DNA of 64,000 bases from Hippasteria phrygiana (taxonomy: Eukaryota; Echinodermata; Asteroidea; Valvatida; Goniasteridae), in assembly GCA_037893225.1 (NCBI GenBank), contig JAZGUH010000925.1, positions 1-64,000 on the forward strand, written 5' to 3'. Position numbers and translations under genes: made by a program. Positions 53,801 through 63,295 of the stretch are shown piece by piece. The first letter of the stretch is position 1, and every line of letters starts with the position of its first letter. Below the pieces are notes generated by a model. The model was not told where the DNA came from, did no database searches, and saw only the letters and a list, made by a program, of their open reading frames with translations.

Positions 53801-56800
53801 TTGCAATTTTTAAAAATGGGCGGATTTGGGGGTTAGTATGTTATAGGAAATATCGTTCGACTGACCTGTTCAAAGTTTTGCGTTGTTGGATGGGACGAAA
53901 AAACCGAGAGAAAAACTAAGTGGGCGGCCAAGCTGCCTTATATGGGTCCCATTTGGGCCCTGTTTCACTGGGTTAGCAGTGGGTCCTTTGTGGGGTCCCT
54001 TCTTCACTTCATGCGGGTCATAAGTGGGCAAAATGTATGTATTCATGTGGGTCCTACATACGGGCCCTGTATATAGAAACTGTATGAGAAACCTAAAAGA
54101 GAAACAACTGTATGTTGTCAACAGTCAAATGTACTTTATTAAACCAGAGTTAAATGATTATAATATCAGCAAGTTATAAAAGTTGTTAATTTCTATTTTC
54201 TATGAAAATTTATGATGGAGTCGATTTAGAAAATGAAAGCGGATGGGATTCATAGTGTTTTTTTCCCTAACGAAACTAGTTGTGTCACTCAGATTTGATC
54301 AGTTGATAACGCGAACTTCAAATAGCATACGTGGCCTCCACATGGCAGAGGTGGACAGAGGTCAATGAATTATTGTGTGGAAAATGCAAACGCTTTAACT
54401 TTTTGTCAATTTAGTAAAAACGCTGTATTCTGCTTGGCTATGTCACAAAAGAAGTGAAACTGAAACGTTTTTTTATTTTATCTAAATATGGTGGTGCTGG
54501 GTCCGACAAGAATCCAAAAAGAAATTTCCGTTTTATTTCCACAGTCCATAAATTAATAAAATTTTAGAAAGTTTGCATTTACATGTATTTTCAGGTTTAG
54601 GTTTGGCCGCACAGGACTACTAATTTCAAACATTGGGTTACCATTTTTCTCAGTGTGGTTGTGGTAGTCCGGTGGATTACCAGTACCAGTTGAAATAATT
54701 TTTTTTCGAGCTCTGCGGGTTCGAAACAACTAAAGAAGTTATTTCCAAAATGCGATGTATATAAAAAGTATTAAACCCGTGGAAACAGACTTTTGTTCCC
54801 CCCATAGTTAGCCTGGGCCCAGTTTCATAGTGTTGCTTAACGGTAAGCAGAAAAGTTGTGGTAACTGCAGACTAATTTAAGCAAATCCTGCTTCCGAAGT
54901 TAGCGGGCTCTTCGCTGTGCTTACTGCACAGGGTTCCATTAGCAGAAAATTGTGTGTTATGCAGCGCTATCAAATTGGGCCCAGGAGAGGATGGAGTTTG
55001 TCACATTTTTGAAATTAACACTTCAACGTTCCTGAAGATATACATCCACATACCTGAAAACAATACAAGCAGCATTTGATTTGAATTGCTACTCCTTTTG
55101 TAAACAGGACCTTTCTGCCCAACGGGCCCATGTTGCTATCCCCTACCACCCACAAGCCACTTAGAAACCGCTCATTCTATTTCTTGTTACTCTGCCATAA
55201 TTTGAGAATTCTTCTTGACAACATCTGTAAAATGAGAACAAAAAATTATTGGCACTAAACTAAAGGGTCGAACTTACTACAGAAGTAGAACTTGCTCCGA
55301 GTGGTGCTAAAACAATAAAAAATTCCCCTTGCATGGACAAGTGTTAGGAAATCATGTGAGAAATCTACTTGTAAGTAAAAAAAAAAAAAAAACTTGTGTT
55401 GTCCTTAAATGGGAAAAAATCAGGAGGGGAGGGCTGGTCAGTCGATTATCTATGAAAACAATACCACATGTCATGTATAAAACTCATTAAGTAAGCTTAT
55501 TTAAACGCAAGATGGCAAAATGCACAATTGTGCCGTCGTAGCTGTATTTAAAGACAATGATTTTAATAAAACTTGTTCAATTTCTGCGGGAAAAGGTTAG
55601 ATTTTGAAAATTTCCTTTAAAAAAAATTACAAAAAATAAATAAAAAATTACAAAAAAAAAACGCGACCAGACTTGTAACTTTTTGGGTTGGTCGCGGAGG
55701 GCAACAAAACAATTTTTTTGATTGGCGGCAGCCCATCGCACTCTTTATTCCCTTAGTAATATTTTCTGGTATGATTTTTTTCTTTTAACTGATTGATCAA
55801 TGCACACTTGTGTAGTCTGTTCACTTGTACACACTGCCCAAATAGGGCGCTGGAAACATGTGATGCGCTTTGAGCTCTGATTGGATACATTTTGTGTTAC
55901 CTGCTGGAGGTCACCGGTTCCGCCCACAATTTTCACTGGTGTCGCAATTTTCATATTGCTGCATGCCATTCGCAAACGTCATGGTCCGCTAACCAGAAAG
56001 TCGTGTGTTTCCTGCACAAAAATCTGTGAAGCGCATCATGTACATTCCCAGCACCCTGTTTGAGCGGTGGGTTAGAGCAAATTTGGTGAGGTTTAACAGT
56101 TCTACAAATGTGACCGGCTCTGCAAAAAGAGGTATTATGTCGGGAACATTTGAAAAATGGGTTATATACATAGTTGCATTTGTCACATCCTAAGCTTTAA
56201 TTTGGTGTAGGTTTGACCCCTGTGGCATTTTGTGTTCTCGAGATATCTTGAAATGTGTATACTCCTATTTTCCAATGTATAACGGAAGTGCGTTTAGAGA
56301 TATAGGCCTTTAAACACAAAAAGTGCAAAGAAATAAGATAACGCTATTTTTATTAATTTATTTGTTTGTTCATCTTTATTAATCATTATTAATGTTTCTG
56401 GAAATAAATTATGAAAATATAGATATAGTAGAAGCCAACAAACCAAAAACAAAAAAAATCACTTATATGAAGATTTTTTCACCCGCTTCACATAGAACAG
56501 CCCTGTGTGTTTTCACATAGTGCGACATAATACCCTTGAGTGGGTCACAAATATTCTTCAGACTTCAGGTCATCTCACTTTAGTCCCCTCAATAAAAAGT
56601 AACTTATAGTCATCTCTTTCCAACAGATGGCAAGAAAAAGCACAGCCTAGATGCTGGTGAGCATTGCTTCCCATTCTCCTTTGAGATTCCCGACATTCCT
56701 CTGCCTTTCCCGTTTGAGTCGGAATATGGCTGGATCCGCTACAAAGTCAAGTGTAAGATCAATCGGCCCTCCAAGTTTGACCACACCACTGAGAGGCTCT

Positions 56801-59800
56801 TTACGGTTACTGGATACCCGATTGATCTCAGGACAATACCCTCTTGCATGGTAGGTTCTACATCCCACTACCCCGAGCCCAGGTGTCTTGTTTTCCCATG
56901 TGTCCTCCTCCTTGTCTAGTTCATTAACCCTAACCCTCCCAAATCCTCCAAAATCCCCTTAGCCAAATTGAAGAATTTGGAGGATTGAGGGGTCTTTGGA
57001 AGTTGAAGCGTAAGATAATTTTGCAGGATTGAGGGCATCGGGGGATATTTCCTCTGGAGGATTCAGGTCATTAGGCCCAATCTGGTGCTGGATGATTTTG
57101 GAGGATTGATGTAACTGGGGTCTTTATCAAAAAACCCACCGGAGAATTTTGTAGAATTCAGGCAGTGGTCCCCAGTAACAAACATTGGAATCGGAGGATA
57201 TTGGAAGATTCAGATTTTGATGTAGGGAGTTTGGGTTAACGTCCACACCATAGCTTTTGTTTTTGTTGGGCAAAATATTGAGAAATTTCTCAAAGGTTAG
57301 ACATGAGGCAACACTTGGAAATTATGGTGGACACAGTAGCTTGGTCCCGTTGGGTAAACTCTTCTGTATTTGCCAAATTCAAATAGCACCCTTCTATTTC
57401 GTCCACCAAATCTCAACTTGGGAAGGCTTGTCATATCCAAATCAATTTAAATTCTGAAGCACCAGTGTTTTTTTTATTTAACTCTCAAATGAAATTTCTA
57501 AACTAAAACAAATAAAACATCCATGGTCTGTTGCTATTACTGAACGCACAAATTGTCTAGTTATTTTTGTACCACTTTATATCTTACCAAAGTTTAAGAA
57601 CCTAATAAATCCCCAAGAATTATGTCCACAAAGCAGAGATGTATTTGAGTCCATCACAAGCCCTCCAGTCCTAATCCCAATCACAAGCTTTTCAAATGAG
57701 CTTTGACAAAGGCATTCCTTTGTCATTGTTCATCCAGTCACTTGTGACCGGCTTTATGAAAGGACTTCTGACTGGACTTGCAAAAGGACTTGTGAAAGGA
57801 CTTGCAGGGACTCGAGTACAACTCTGCCACATAGTTGCTTCTAATATCTGTCATTTTAATGGGGTTACAATTCTTGTCCTGGTTCTATCAGCACCCAGTG
57901 CATGTGGAGGGTACCAAGCATGTTTGCTGCCTGTGTTGTGAAACCGGCCCCATCATCACCAGAGTCTCTGTAGACAAGGGTGGCTACGTACCAGGGGAGA
58001 ACATCTTTGTCTCGGGCACGGTGGAGAACAACACCAACCACACCGTCTTAAACCTCAGCGTTGGACTCAGACAGGTCAGATTAACCCCTTGTGTCCGGCT
58101 CTTACTAATGCACATATGTTTCTCCGGCTCACTTAGTTTTGTTCATTGTGTAGAACCTTTTGTGCTGTATAAGTGACGTCAGATCTGTTTCTTTTTTTTA
58201 AGCAACGATATGCTTATTTGTATTTGAATAGGCTTTTACAAGCAGTGATATTCGTTGATTTCTTCTGTTGCTGTCAAAATTTTCATGAGGTTCTTTGCAA
58301 CTTGAGTTTTTACAAGAATGCGAATCCCATGCAGGCCTAAGTGAAGCTAACGACCGACTTAAAAACTTCCTGGTGATTATTAGTGAGCTACAATTTTTTG
58401 GGGTCATATTCACGACTTCAAACCCAGTGTACGCTGTGCTTCAATTCTTTAGCAGCAATTGATTCACTGATCCAGCGATCCCAGTGATATCCGAATAATG
58501 CATAATTCAATAGCTTTTAAACCCTCCTATGCAAACATACATTCTGAGCCATGTTGTTGTATGGGTCAAAATCAGTCAAGTCATTGTTGTGACCCGTTGG
58601 AATTCTATGCATAGAACTTCCTTTTTGACCTGTGATGACTGTTTCAGCAACTAGCTATGAGAATGATTTGGCATGCTGTGACCAATGGAAAGAGTCAAAA
58701 CCGGTTGACTGAATTTGACCTGCCACAGTACCAACCAAAATAATTTGACCGTTGGTGACTGGTCTGTGTGGAAGGAAATTGACTGATTCTGACCTTTTAA
58801 ATAGTACGAGGGTTATATCGATACTAACTACTGTCGACTTTACCTCAGTGTTGCATAAAAATCATTGAATTTTACTTTTAAAAAATTGTAGCCTGCCTGA
58901 TCTTATAATGTGCGTCTTGGGAAACTTATTTTGCACATATATTTTGGGGGTACATCTGACAAAAACTCAAGAAATAATTTGAATGATTCGTGTTGTCAAA
59001 GCGTTTGTAGAGTATGTTGACATCATGCCTCGTGGCATCCCAAAGCAAGACTCACAGACATTAGGCAAACAAACAAAAAATTTTGGTTGTCCTCCACACC
59101 CCTTGCCCTTTTAGTGTCTGCCAGGCATTATTTTCAAGATTTTATTTATTTATTATTTATTTATTTATTTGTATACATTATTTTGATAGGATAGTCTTTT
59201 CAGTTTTAGAACTGCTGTCATAAAGGGCCCTGCTTCCTTGCAAGTATATGACAAGATTGCTGTCCCCTTGTTTCCCAAAAGTGCAATTGCAATTGCACTG
59301 TTGAGACCGCCAAATTAATTTAAAGTATGTGAAAGATCACTTTTTTTGGCATTTTTTTTTTTATGGATTTATTTGGAGATACATGTACGATCCTCATCCA
59401 CTAACCAAAAACATGCAGCCTCTTAAAGGGACACATTGCCTTCAAATGTCATGAAATTTTGCTGTTTGGAAATGTTCCTTATCTTTTATAAGAGTTGTTC
59501 ATGCAAAAAAAACACGTATAATGTGTTGTAATTAGTAAGTAGTGATTACAAAACAAACAAATTGCCCTCTTACCCCTGACATCTGACCCGCGAAACAGTA
59601 GTAAATACCACCGTCTAAATAATGCGCAAAATATGCTGTAAGAGTCTTTAGGTCATCGCCAGGTGCCATTCTCTACCTCGCGACACATATCGCCAGTGCT
59701 GCGCGCCGTGCCACAGTACATCAAAATGGATCAACAGAACGTACTTCAACCAGCTGGGACTGGAAATACGACTGGTGAACACGGTTCGCCATTTTGTGGA

Positions 59801-62800
59801 GTCAAACATTTGGTTCTACAAAATGGCGGACCGTTATTTGTCACGAAACTAAACAAAAACCACGCAATTTGAAGGGATAGTTATGTGAATCTTTATATTC
59901 TACTTTAAAAAAAGCTTCCCAACCCATATCTATTTCAGTTTTATAGCCCAAATCGCAAAATCCAAAGCAATGTGTCCCTTTAAGTCAAAGCATTCATTTT
60001 TTTCTTTCAGACGGTAAAATACTACTCTAAAAAAGGTCGTGTAGTAGTTCAAGAAAACTCCTTCTTCGAGGAGAAAGCCCTCGGATGCGGATGCGAGGGA
60101 GGCGGAGTGGCGAGGCTGGACTGGAAGCCGCATCTGATCCCAGCAATCTCTCCTACTGGCCCCCAGGGGTGCAGCATCATCAAGATTGAGTATGTGGTCC
60201 GCGTAAGTAGTTCATATCCAAGATAATTGATTGGTTGGCACCTGTCTGTCATAGCCATCATATAGAGCAGAGCTTAGTCTAGTAACAATCCCTCTCCCCC
60301 TCCCCCTTCAACTGTAATTTCTGTCTTTGAGTAGCATGTTCTAAATACAGGGTTCGCACACCTCCTGGAAAACCTGGAAAATCCTGGAATTTTGTATCCA
60401 TCCTGGAAAGTACTGAAAAATGCCTAATTTTTAAAAGAAGTCCTGGAAATTCCTGGAAATTGTAGTAAAATAAACATTAGTTTTAAAATAAAAAGACAAA
60501 ACGGTCCAATAAGTTGCGATCAAAATTTAGCGCAAATGAGTCCGCGATCCCGCGCCGCGTCGGCGTGGCCAGCGTCTTGCCTTTATACCCACAGACAGTA
60601 TGCTGTTCACCATGCTTACAAACGGGCGCGCTCCGCATACAGTTAGTTCGCTCGAAAACACGGCTGCGCTGCACGCACGACATCAATTTTGGATGGTGCC
60701 CGCAATGTATTTGCTTTCTATTCTGCACGCGCGGGTACCAACGATAGCATTACTAAACTTTCTTTTAGTCAAATTCTACCTTCGTTTTTTGTACTCCAAG
60801 GTGGTACTGTCTATTGCAGTTTATGTTTAATGAATACATCTTTCTCTATTAAACTGAACTACTTTATTTACTACGTAATTAAATATTTCCAGTAAAGTTC
60901 AGTTTAAAACCGTGACTGTGTCGATCTTTTTCTGTTAACGTTGAATGGACTAGGGGAAGTTTATTTTTTAATGCTCTCCATCTTTTGTCAAGTTTGTGCA
61001 TTATGTACATGGGCCTGCGTAGCTCGTGCATGTCGTGTCTTCGTGTCATTGCTCGACGGGCATCCATGTCATAACTTCTTGATCGGAATAAATGTTTGTA
61101 CATGATTTGCATTTGTTGTGAGTAGTACATGTAATTACAACCGACAAAATTTTCCGCCGGGAAAATGTTCCTTCAACGACCGTTGGCTGCAAAAGCCGGA
61201 GTATCGTGAATGGCTTCAAAGAGACACGAAATACATTGCTGCATGCAAACTTTGTATGAAGACGTTTGATGTTACGAACATGGGTGAACCATGGGTGAAC
61301 CATGGGTGAACCATGGGTGAACCATGGGTGAACCATGGGTGAACCATGGGTGAACCATGGGTGAACCATGGGTGAACCATGGGTGAACCATGGGTGAACC
61401 ATGGGTGAACCATGGGTGAACCATGGGTGAACCATGGGTGAACCATGGCTGAACCATGGCTGAACCATGGGTGAACCATGGGTGAACCATGGGTGAACCA
61501 GCTTTGAGAAGTCACGCCAAAGGAACCAAACACAAAAAGCTTCTTCGGGACAAAGTGGAAAGGAATGATTTCTCCATTAGAGATTTCTTAAGCATTAACT
61601 TCTGCAAATAAAGAGGTAAATGAGTCATGAAGCCAATTATAAAGAAGAATCAAACAAAATTAATATTCATTACAGGTGCGCTTCCTATAATTTGTACTGT
61701 GATATGCCTGTCCAAGCTGAATAAAGTCCTGGAAAAATCAAAATCTTAACCTGGAAAATCCTGGATTTTTTTTCTTCACAAGGGTGTATAAACCCTGTAA
61801 ATATCTTGATTCTTGCCTTCAGTTTGGAGCTGATGTGGAGGACACCGCATTTGATGGTGAAGTATTTATACCCATCACCATAGGGACTGTTCCTGTATAT
61901 CGGCCAGTTTATTCAGACCCCTCCAACGTCGTGGTCCATCAGCCAACAGGCAGTGGTATGTTACAGTTGGAATAGTAGTTGTATGGTAGTAGTCGATTTG
62001 TCAATCTGTTAAGGCCTGTTCATACTTCATGCGAAGCGAATTTGGGACGTCCAACGCCAAATATTCGCGCTACGAATTTGCAAAAGTTGAACACATTTCA
62101 CTTGTTAGAATCTTCGTCGCGAATGTTTCATGACGTCAAATTTGTTTCGCCTTCGCCTTCTTGTGAAGTATGAACCGGCCTTTAGTTGTTCGGTTGGTGC
62201 CATCAACAGGGAGTCAGCGTAGGGAGTCCACGGAAATCCTTAACTTGCCGTATTGTAAGAAATTGGGTTTTAAGGAGACCACCTTTGCTTGAAAAAGACA
62301 TCTTAGGAAGACCATTCACCTGTTGGTAGAATTTGACTAGTTGCAAGTGGTATTATATTATTAGAAGGTCTAGAATCTTTGACGGGAAAATTTGGTCAGG
62401 GTAGCTTTAGTTTACATTGGGTTAAAGATCATTAACCCTAACCCTCCAGGGTATTTTGGCTAGAAACCCTGCCAGACCCATCAGATTGCATACTTTGTCT
62501 TATTGACTTGTGTGCAGAGTGCAGCAAGGTCAAGCTGTCACCACAGATGCACTGTGCTGGGTCTGGCAGGGTTAGGGTTAAGGTTTGTAAACATGCCTAT
62601 GGGAAATGTCTCTCTGAGGTATGATTAACCATAATCTTGTTTGTATCATTTGATATTTTAATCATAAAAATTCCATGATGTCAATCGTTACCAACTACAT
62701 GCCAGTCTTTCCTATTCGGGCTAGTTTCACAGGTGTATTTCATTTGCTTCTCCCATCCTTGGCGTGCTTTCAAGTCCTACTTAACAGAGGTCTAATAGCC

Positions 62801-63295
62801 AATCCAAAAACATAATTTTAGTCTAAATCATGGAAAATGTCACTTTTGCCTTATGCAGTCATATTCCAGTCAGCCCGTTCTATATTGTAAGTTGTATGTA
62901 GTTTTAAAAAGCTTTCCCATTTTTTTTGGTTGCCAGCTCCAGCTCCACCTCCTCCCAGTTACGCGGTCGCCCTTTGGGGACTGCAGGAGATACCCAGCAA
63001 GAGCGGCCACGACTACACCTTTGGTAAACTCATGTACGCCCCCAAGTACCCGACCTACAACCTGTCGGTGCAACCCCCGACGTGGGATTTCATGCACCCA
63101 CCACCCATAGTGGACCCCACGTATCCACTAGGGGGTTACCCTCCCCCCGGGGACCCAAGCTACCCACCTGTAAGTGGGTACCCGCCACCTGCAGATGCTA
63201 CAGGTGATGCACCTGCAGGCAGCCCAGACCCAACTGCACCTGAGGAAAACCCTCCTACTGTCGATGGTGATGGGATTGAGCTGTTGAAGGTCTAA
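50766..63295 (+). CDS. ARRDC: Alpha-arrestin (ARRDC3-like), gene B, 7 coding exons
   Basis: Coding exons join 50766-50889, 52176-52301, 56627-56850, 57892-58074, 60011-60202, 61823-61955 and 62937-63295, all GT-AG, giving about 446 residues. Residues 1-158 are the arrestin-N half; 159-327 the arrestin-C half with CCLCC (170-174), GGYVPGENIFVSG, SPTGPQGC and TIGTVPVY. The tail starts PPPPSY (PPSY at 333-336) and then differs from gene A by a longer Pro/Gly/Tyr-rich stretch (GGYPPPGDPSYPP, SGYPPP) and an acidic end. Intron phases (1,1,0,0,0,1) and positions equal those of gene A, so the two are tandem duplicates. Family role: adaptor linking membrane cargo to PPxY-binding ubiquitin ligases. No frame breaks seen, so likely functional. 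Confidence 0.9.
51905..52045 (-). mobile_element. tRNA-Ser/Leu-like SINE, intron 1 of gene B
   Basis: Minus strand: GCTCGGTGGTCGAGTGGTTA, a long variable arm, then GTGGGTTTGAATCCCGCC. The tail CACAGGCTCTCGGAAAGCACC is shared with a partial copy at 28868-28915 (GGTGCTTTCCCACAGCCTG). Confidence 0.65.
52176..52301 (+). CDS. ARRDC: Gene B coding exon 2
   Basis: Follows CACATATTGCAG, ends GGGAAAG/GTAAAG, phase 1-1. It codes IRMKFKGKAHTHW and TYSGRETYFKEKLTCFGK, one codon longer than gene A exon 2. Confidence 0.88.
52833..53582 (+). repeat. 0.3-kb direct repeat beyond gene B exon 2, split by an insertion
   Basis: Left part to CACTTCACACTT (52902) and right part from CCATTGAAAATTG (53357) match 49540-49853. 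The 0.45 kb between is foreign. Confidence 0.75.
52903..53350 (+). mobile_element. MITE with CACGAACTGACAC subterminal repeats
   Basis: Inverted ends GTCACCAACACCACGAACTG and CAGTTCGTGAAAATGGTGAT. The interior has further (A/T)GAACTGACACCC words and CG-rich GCGCGCGC stretches. It splits the duplicated block. Confidence 0.65.
53583..56626. other. Intron 2 of gene B, remainder
   Basis: Contains a poly(C) run (53649), TGGGTCC-rich stretches (53940-54070), the GGGCCC MITE (54815-54982) and long AT-rich sequence. No coding content recognised. Confidence 0.45.
54815..54982 (+). mobile_element. MITE family GGGCCCAATTTCAT, copy in intron 2 of gene B
   Basis: Left GGGCCCAGTTTCATAGTGTT, right GCGCTATCAAATTGGGCCC; interior GGTAAGCAGAAAAG and AGCAGAAAATTGTG. 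Confidence 0.75.
56627..56850 (+). CDS. ARRDC: Gene B coding exon 3
   Basis: Follows CTTTCCAACAG and ends ATG/GTAGGT. It codes GEHCFPFSFEIP, PLPFPFES, GWIRYKVKC, NRPSKFDHTTERLFTV. The exon is four codons shorter than gene A's at its 5' end, in the linker after the FGK motif. Confidence 0.9.
56940..57215 (+). repeat. Degenerate GGAGGATT minisatellite, intron 3 of gene B
   Basis: Repeated (T/A)(T/C)TGGAGGATT(G/C)(A/C)GG words at irregular 40-70 bp spacing, opened by TTAACCCTAACCCTCC. Confidence 0.5.
57633..57826 (+). mobile_element. hAT-type MITE in intron 3 of gene B
   Basis: Ends CAGAGATGTATTTGAGTCC and GGACTCGAGTACAACTCTG, flanked by CCACAAAG/CCACATAG (8 bp, one mismatch). Same family as 48191-48433. 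It ends about 65 bp before exon 4. Confidence 0.8.
57892..58074 (+). CDS. ARRDC: Gene B coding exon 4
   Basis: A 183-nt phase 0-0 exon after GGTTCTATCAG, ending AGACAG/GTCAGA. It codes HPVHVEGTKHVCCLCC, GPIITRVSVDKGGYVPGE and NIFVSGTVENNTN. A piggyBac-type terminus begins only 6 nt after the exon end. Confidence 0.9.
58085..58180 (+). mobile_element. piggyBac-type MITE fragment after gene B exon 4
   Basis: TTAA 58081-58084 followed by CCCCTTGTGTCCGGCTC, like the left ends of the MITEs above. Only the left end is recognisable. Confidence 0.4.
59427..59979 (+). mobile_element. TTAA-flanked non-autonomous DNA transposon (Kolobok or piggyBac class)
   Basis: TTAA at 59423-59426 and 59980-59983; inverted ends AGGGACACATTGC and GCAATGTGTCCCT. 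The interior has a short open stretch (59663-59872) without recognisable domains. It lies just upstream of gene B exon 5. Confidence 0.8.
60011..60202 (+). CDS. ARRDC: Gene B coding exon 5
   Basis: A 192-nt phase 0-0 exon after TTTTTTCTTTCAG, ending CGC/GTAAGT. It codes VKYYSKKGRVVVQENSF, GGGVARLDWKPHLIP and SPTGPQGCSIIKIEYVV. The acceptor sits only 27 bp beyond the right TTAA of a transposon (59427-59979). Confidence 0.9.
61118..61611 (+). pseudogene. BED-like zinc-finger frame split by a minisatellite
   Basis: The left part reads KCSFNDRWLQKPEYREWL, then CKLCMKTFDVTNMGEP (61118-61309). The right part reads ALRSHAKGTKHKKLLR and ends at TAA 61609-61611. Together they would make the C-x2-C and H-x5-H finger that is common in hAT-linked proteins. 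Between them sits a 222-bp array of an 11-bp unit, which puts a stop into the frame. The two halves match the family order exactly, so I read this as one ORF broken by repeat growth. Confidence 0.75.
61279..61500 (+). repeat. 11-bp minisatellite, about 20 copies
   Basis: Unit CATGGGTGAAC, repeated almost perfectly; two adjacent copies have GGCT in place of GGGT. Since 11 is not a multiple of 3, all three minus-strand frames are open and read the same 11-residue repeat (MVHPWFTHGSP). Those minus-strand frames are an artefact of the repeat, not genes. Confidence 0.95.
61823..61955 (+). CDS. ARRDC: Gene B coding exon 6
   Basis: Follows CTTGCCTTCAG and ends CAGTG/GTATGT. It codes FGADVEDTAFDGEVFIP and ITIGTVPVYRPVY. 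A hAT element ends at 61797, 25 bp upstream of the exon, so this acceptor's branch region may include transposon-end sequence. Confidence 0.88.
62012..62181 (+). mobile_element. Harbinger-type MITE in intron 6 of gene B
   Basis: Flanked by TTA (62009-62011 and 62182-62184), inverted ends AGGCCTGTTCATACTTCA and its near complement TGAAGTATGAACCGGCCT. A 3-bp TTA duplication fits PIF/Harbinger elements. The phrase GGTTCATACTTAATGCGAA at 41713 is a fragment of the same family. Confidence 0.75.
62436..62577 (+). mobile_element. TTAA-flanked palindromic MITE
   Basis: TTAA 62432-62435 and 62578-62581; ends CCCTAACCCT and AGGGTTAGGG, with CTGCCAGACCCA and TGGGTCTGGCAG inside. The TTAGGG look of the ends is due to the inverted repeat, not to a telomeric array. 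Confidence 0.65.
62937..63295 (+). CDS. ARRDC: Gene B last coding exon: proline-rich PPSY tail
   Basis: Starts after GGTTGCCAG in phase 1, stops at TAA 63293-63295. It codes APAPPPPSYAVAL, then the shared GLQEIPSKSGHDYTFGKLMY block, followed by a gene B-specific region of YPPP and PSYPP repeats and an acidic/Pro end (EENPPTVDGDG). About 44 residues longer than gene A's tail. No AATAAA is obvious before the window end; AATAAG occurs near 63425. Confidence 0.88.

Larger units (their letters stand above)
60348..61797 (+). mobile_element. hAT-type element in intron 5 of gene B
   Basis: Left end CAGGGTTCGCACACC, right end the inverted GGTGTATAAACCCTG, with TAAATA on both outer sides (60342-60347 and 61798-61803). 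Subterminal TCCTGGAAAA/CCTGGAAAATCC repeats crowd both ends. Internally it carries a BED-like zinc-finger frame and no transposase catalytic domain, so it is non-autonomous. The right end lies 25 bp before gene B exon 6. Confidence 0.85.

Noticed and set aside
55989..56193. Short frames on both strands near 56.1 kb
   Set aside because: Mutual shadows of about 60 codons in an intron without motifs or splice logic.
61046..61533. Three overlapping minus-strand frames coding Trp/His/Pro-rich repeats
   Set aside because: They follow from an 11-bp repeat lacking stops on that strand; same peptide in every frame, no start context or homology.
62432..62581. Telomeric TTAGGG repeat
   Set aside because: Only two TTAGGG-like words per side, in inverted orientation and flanked by TTAA: transposon ends.
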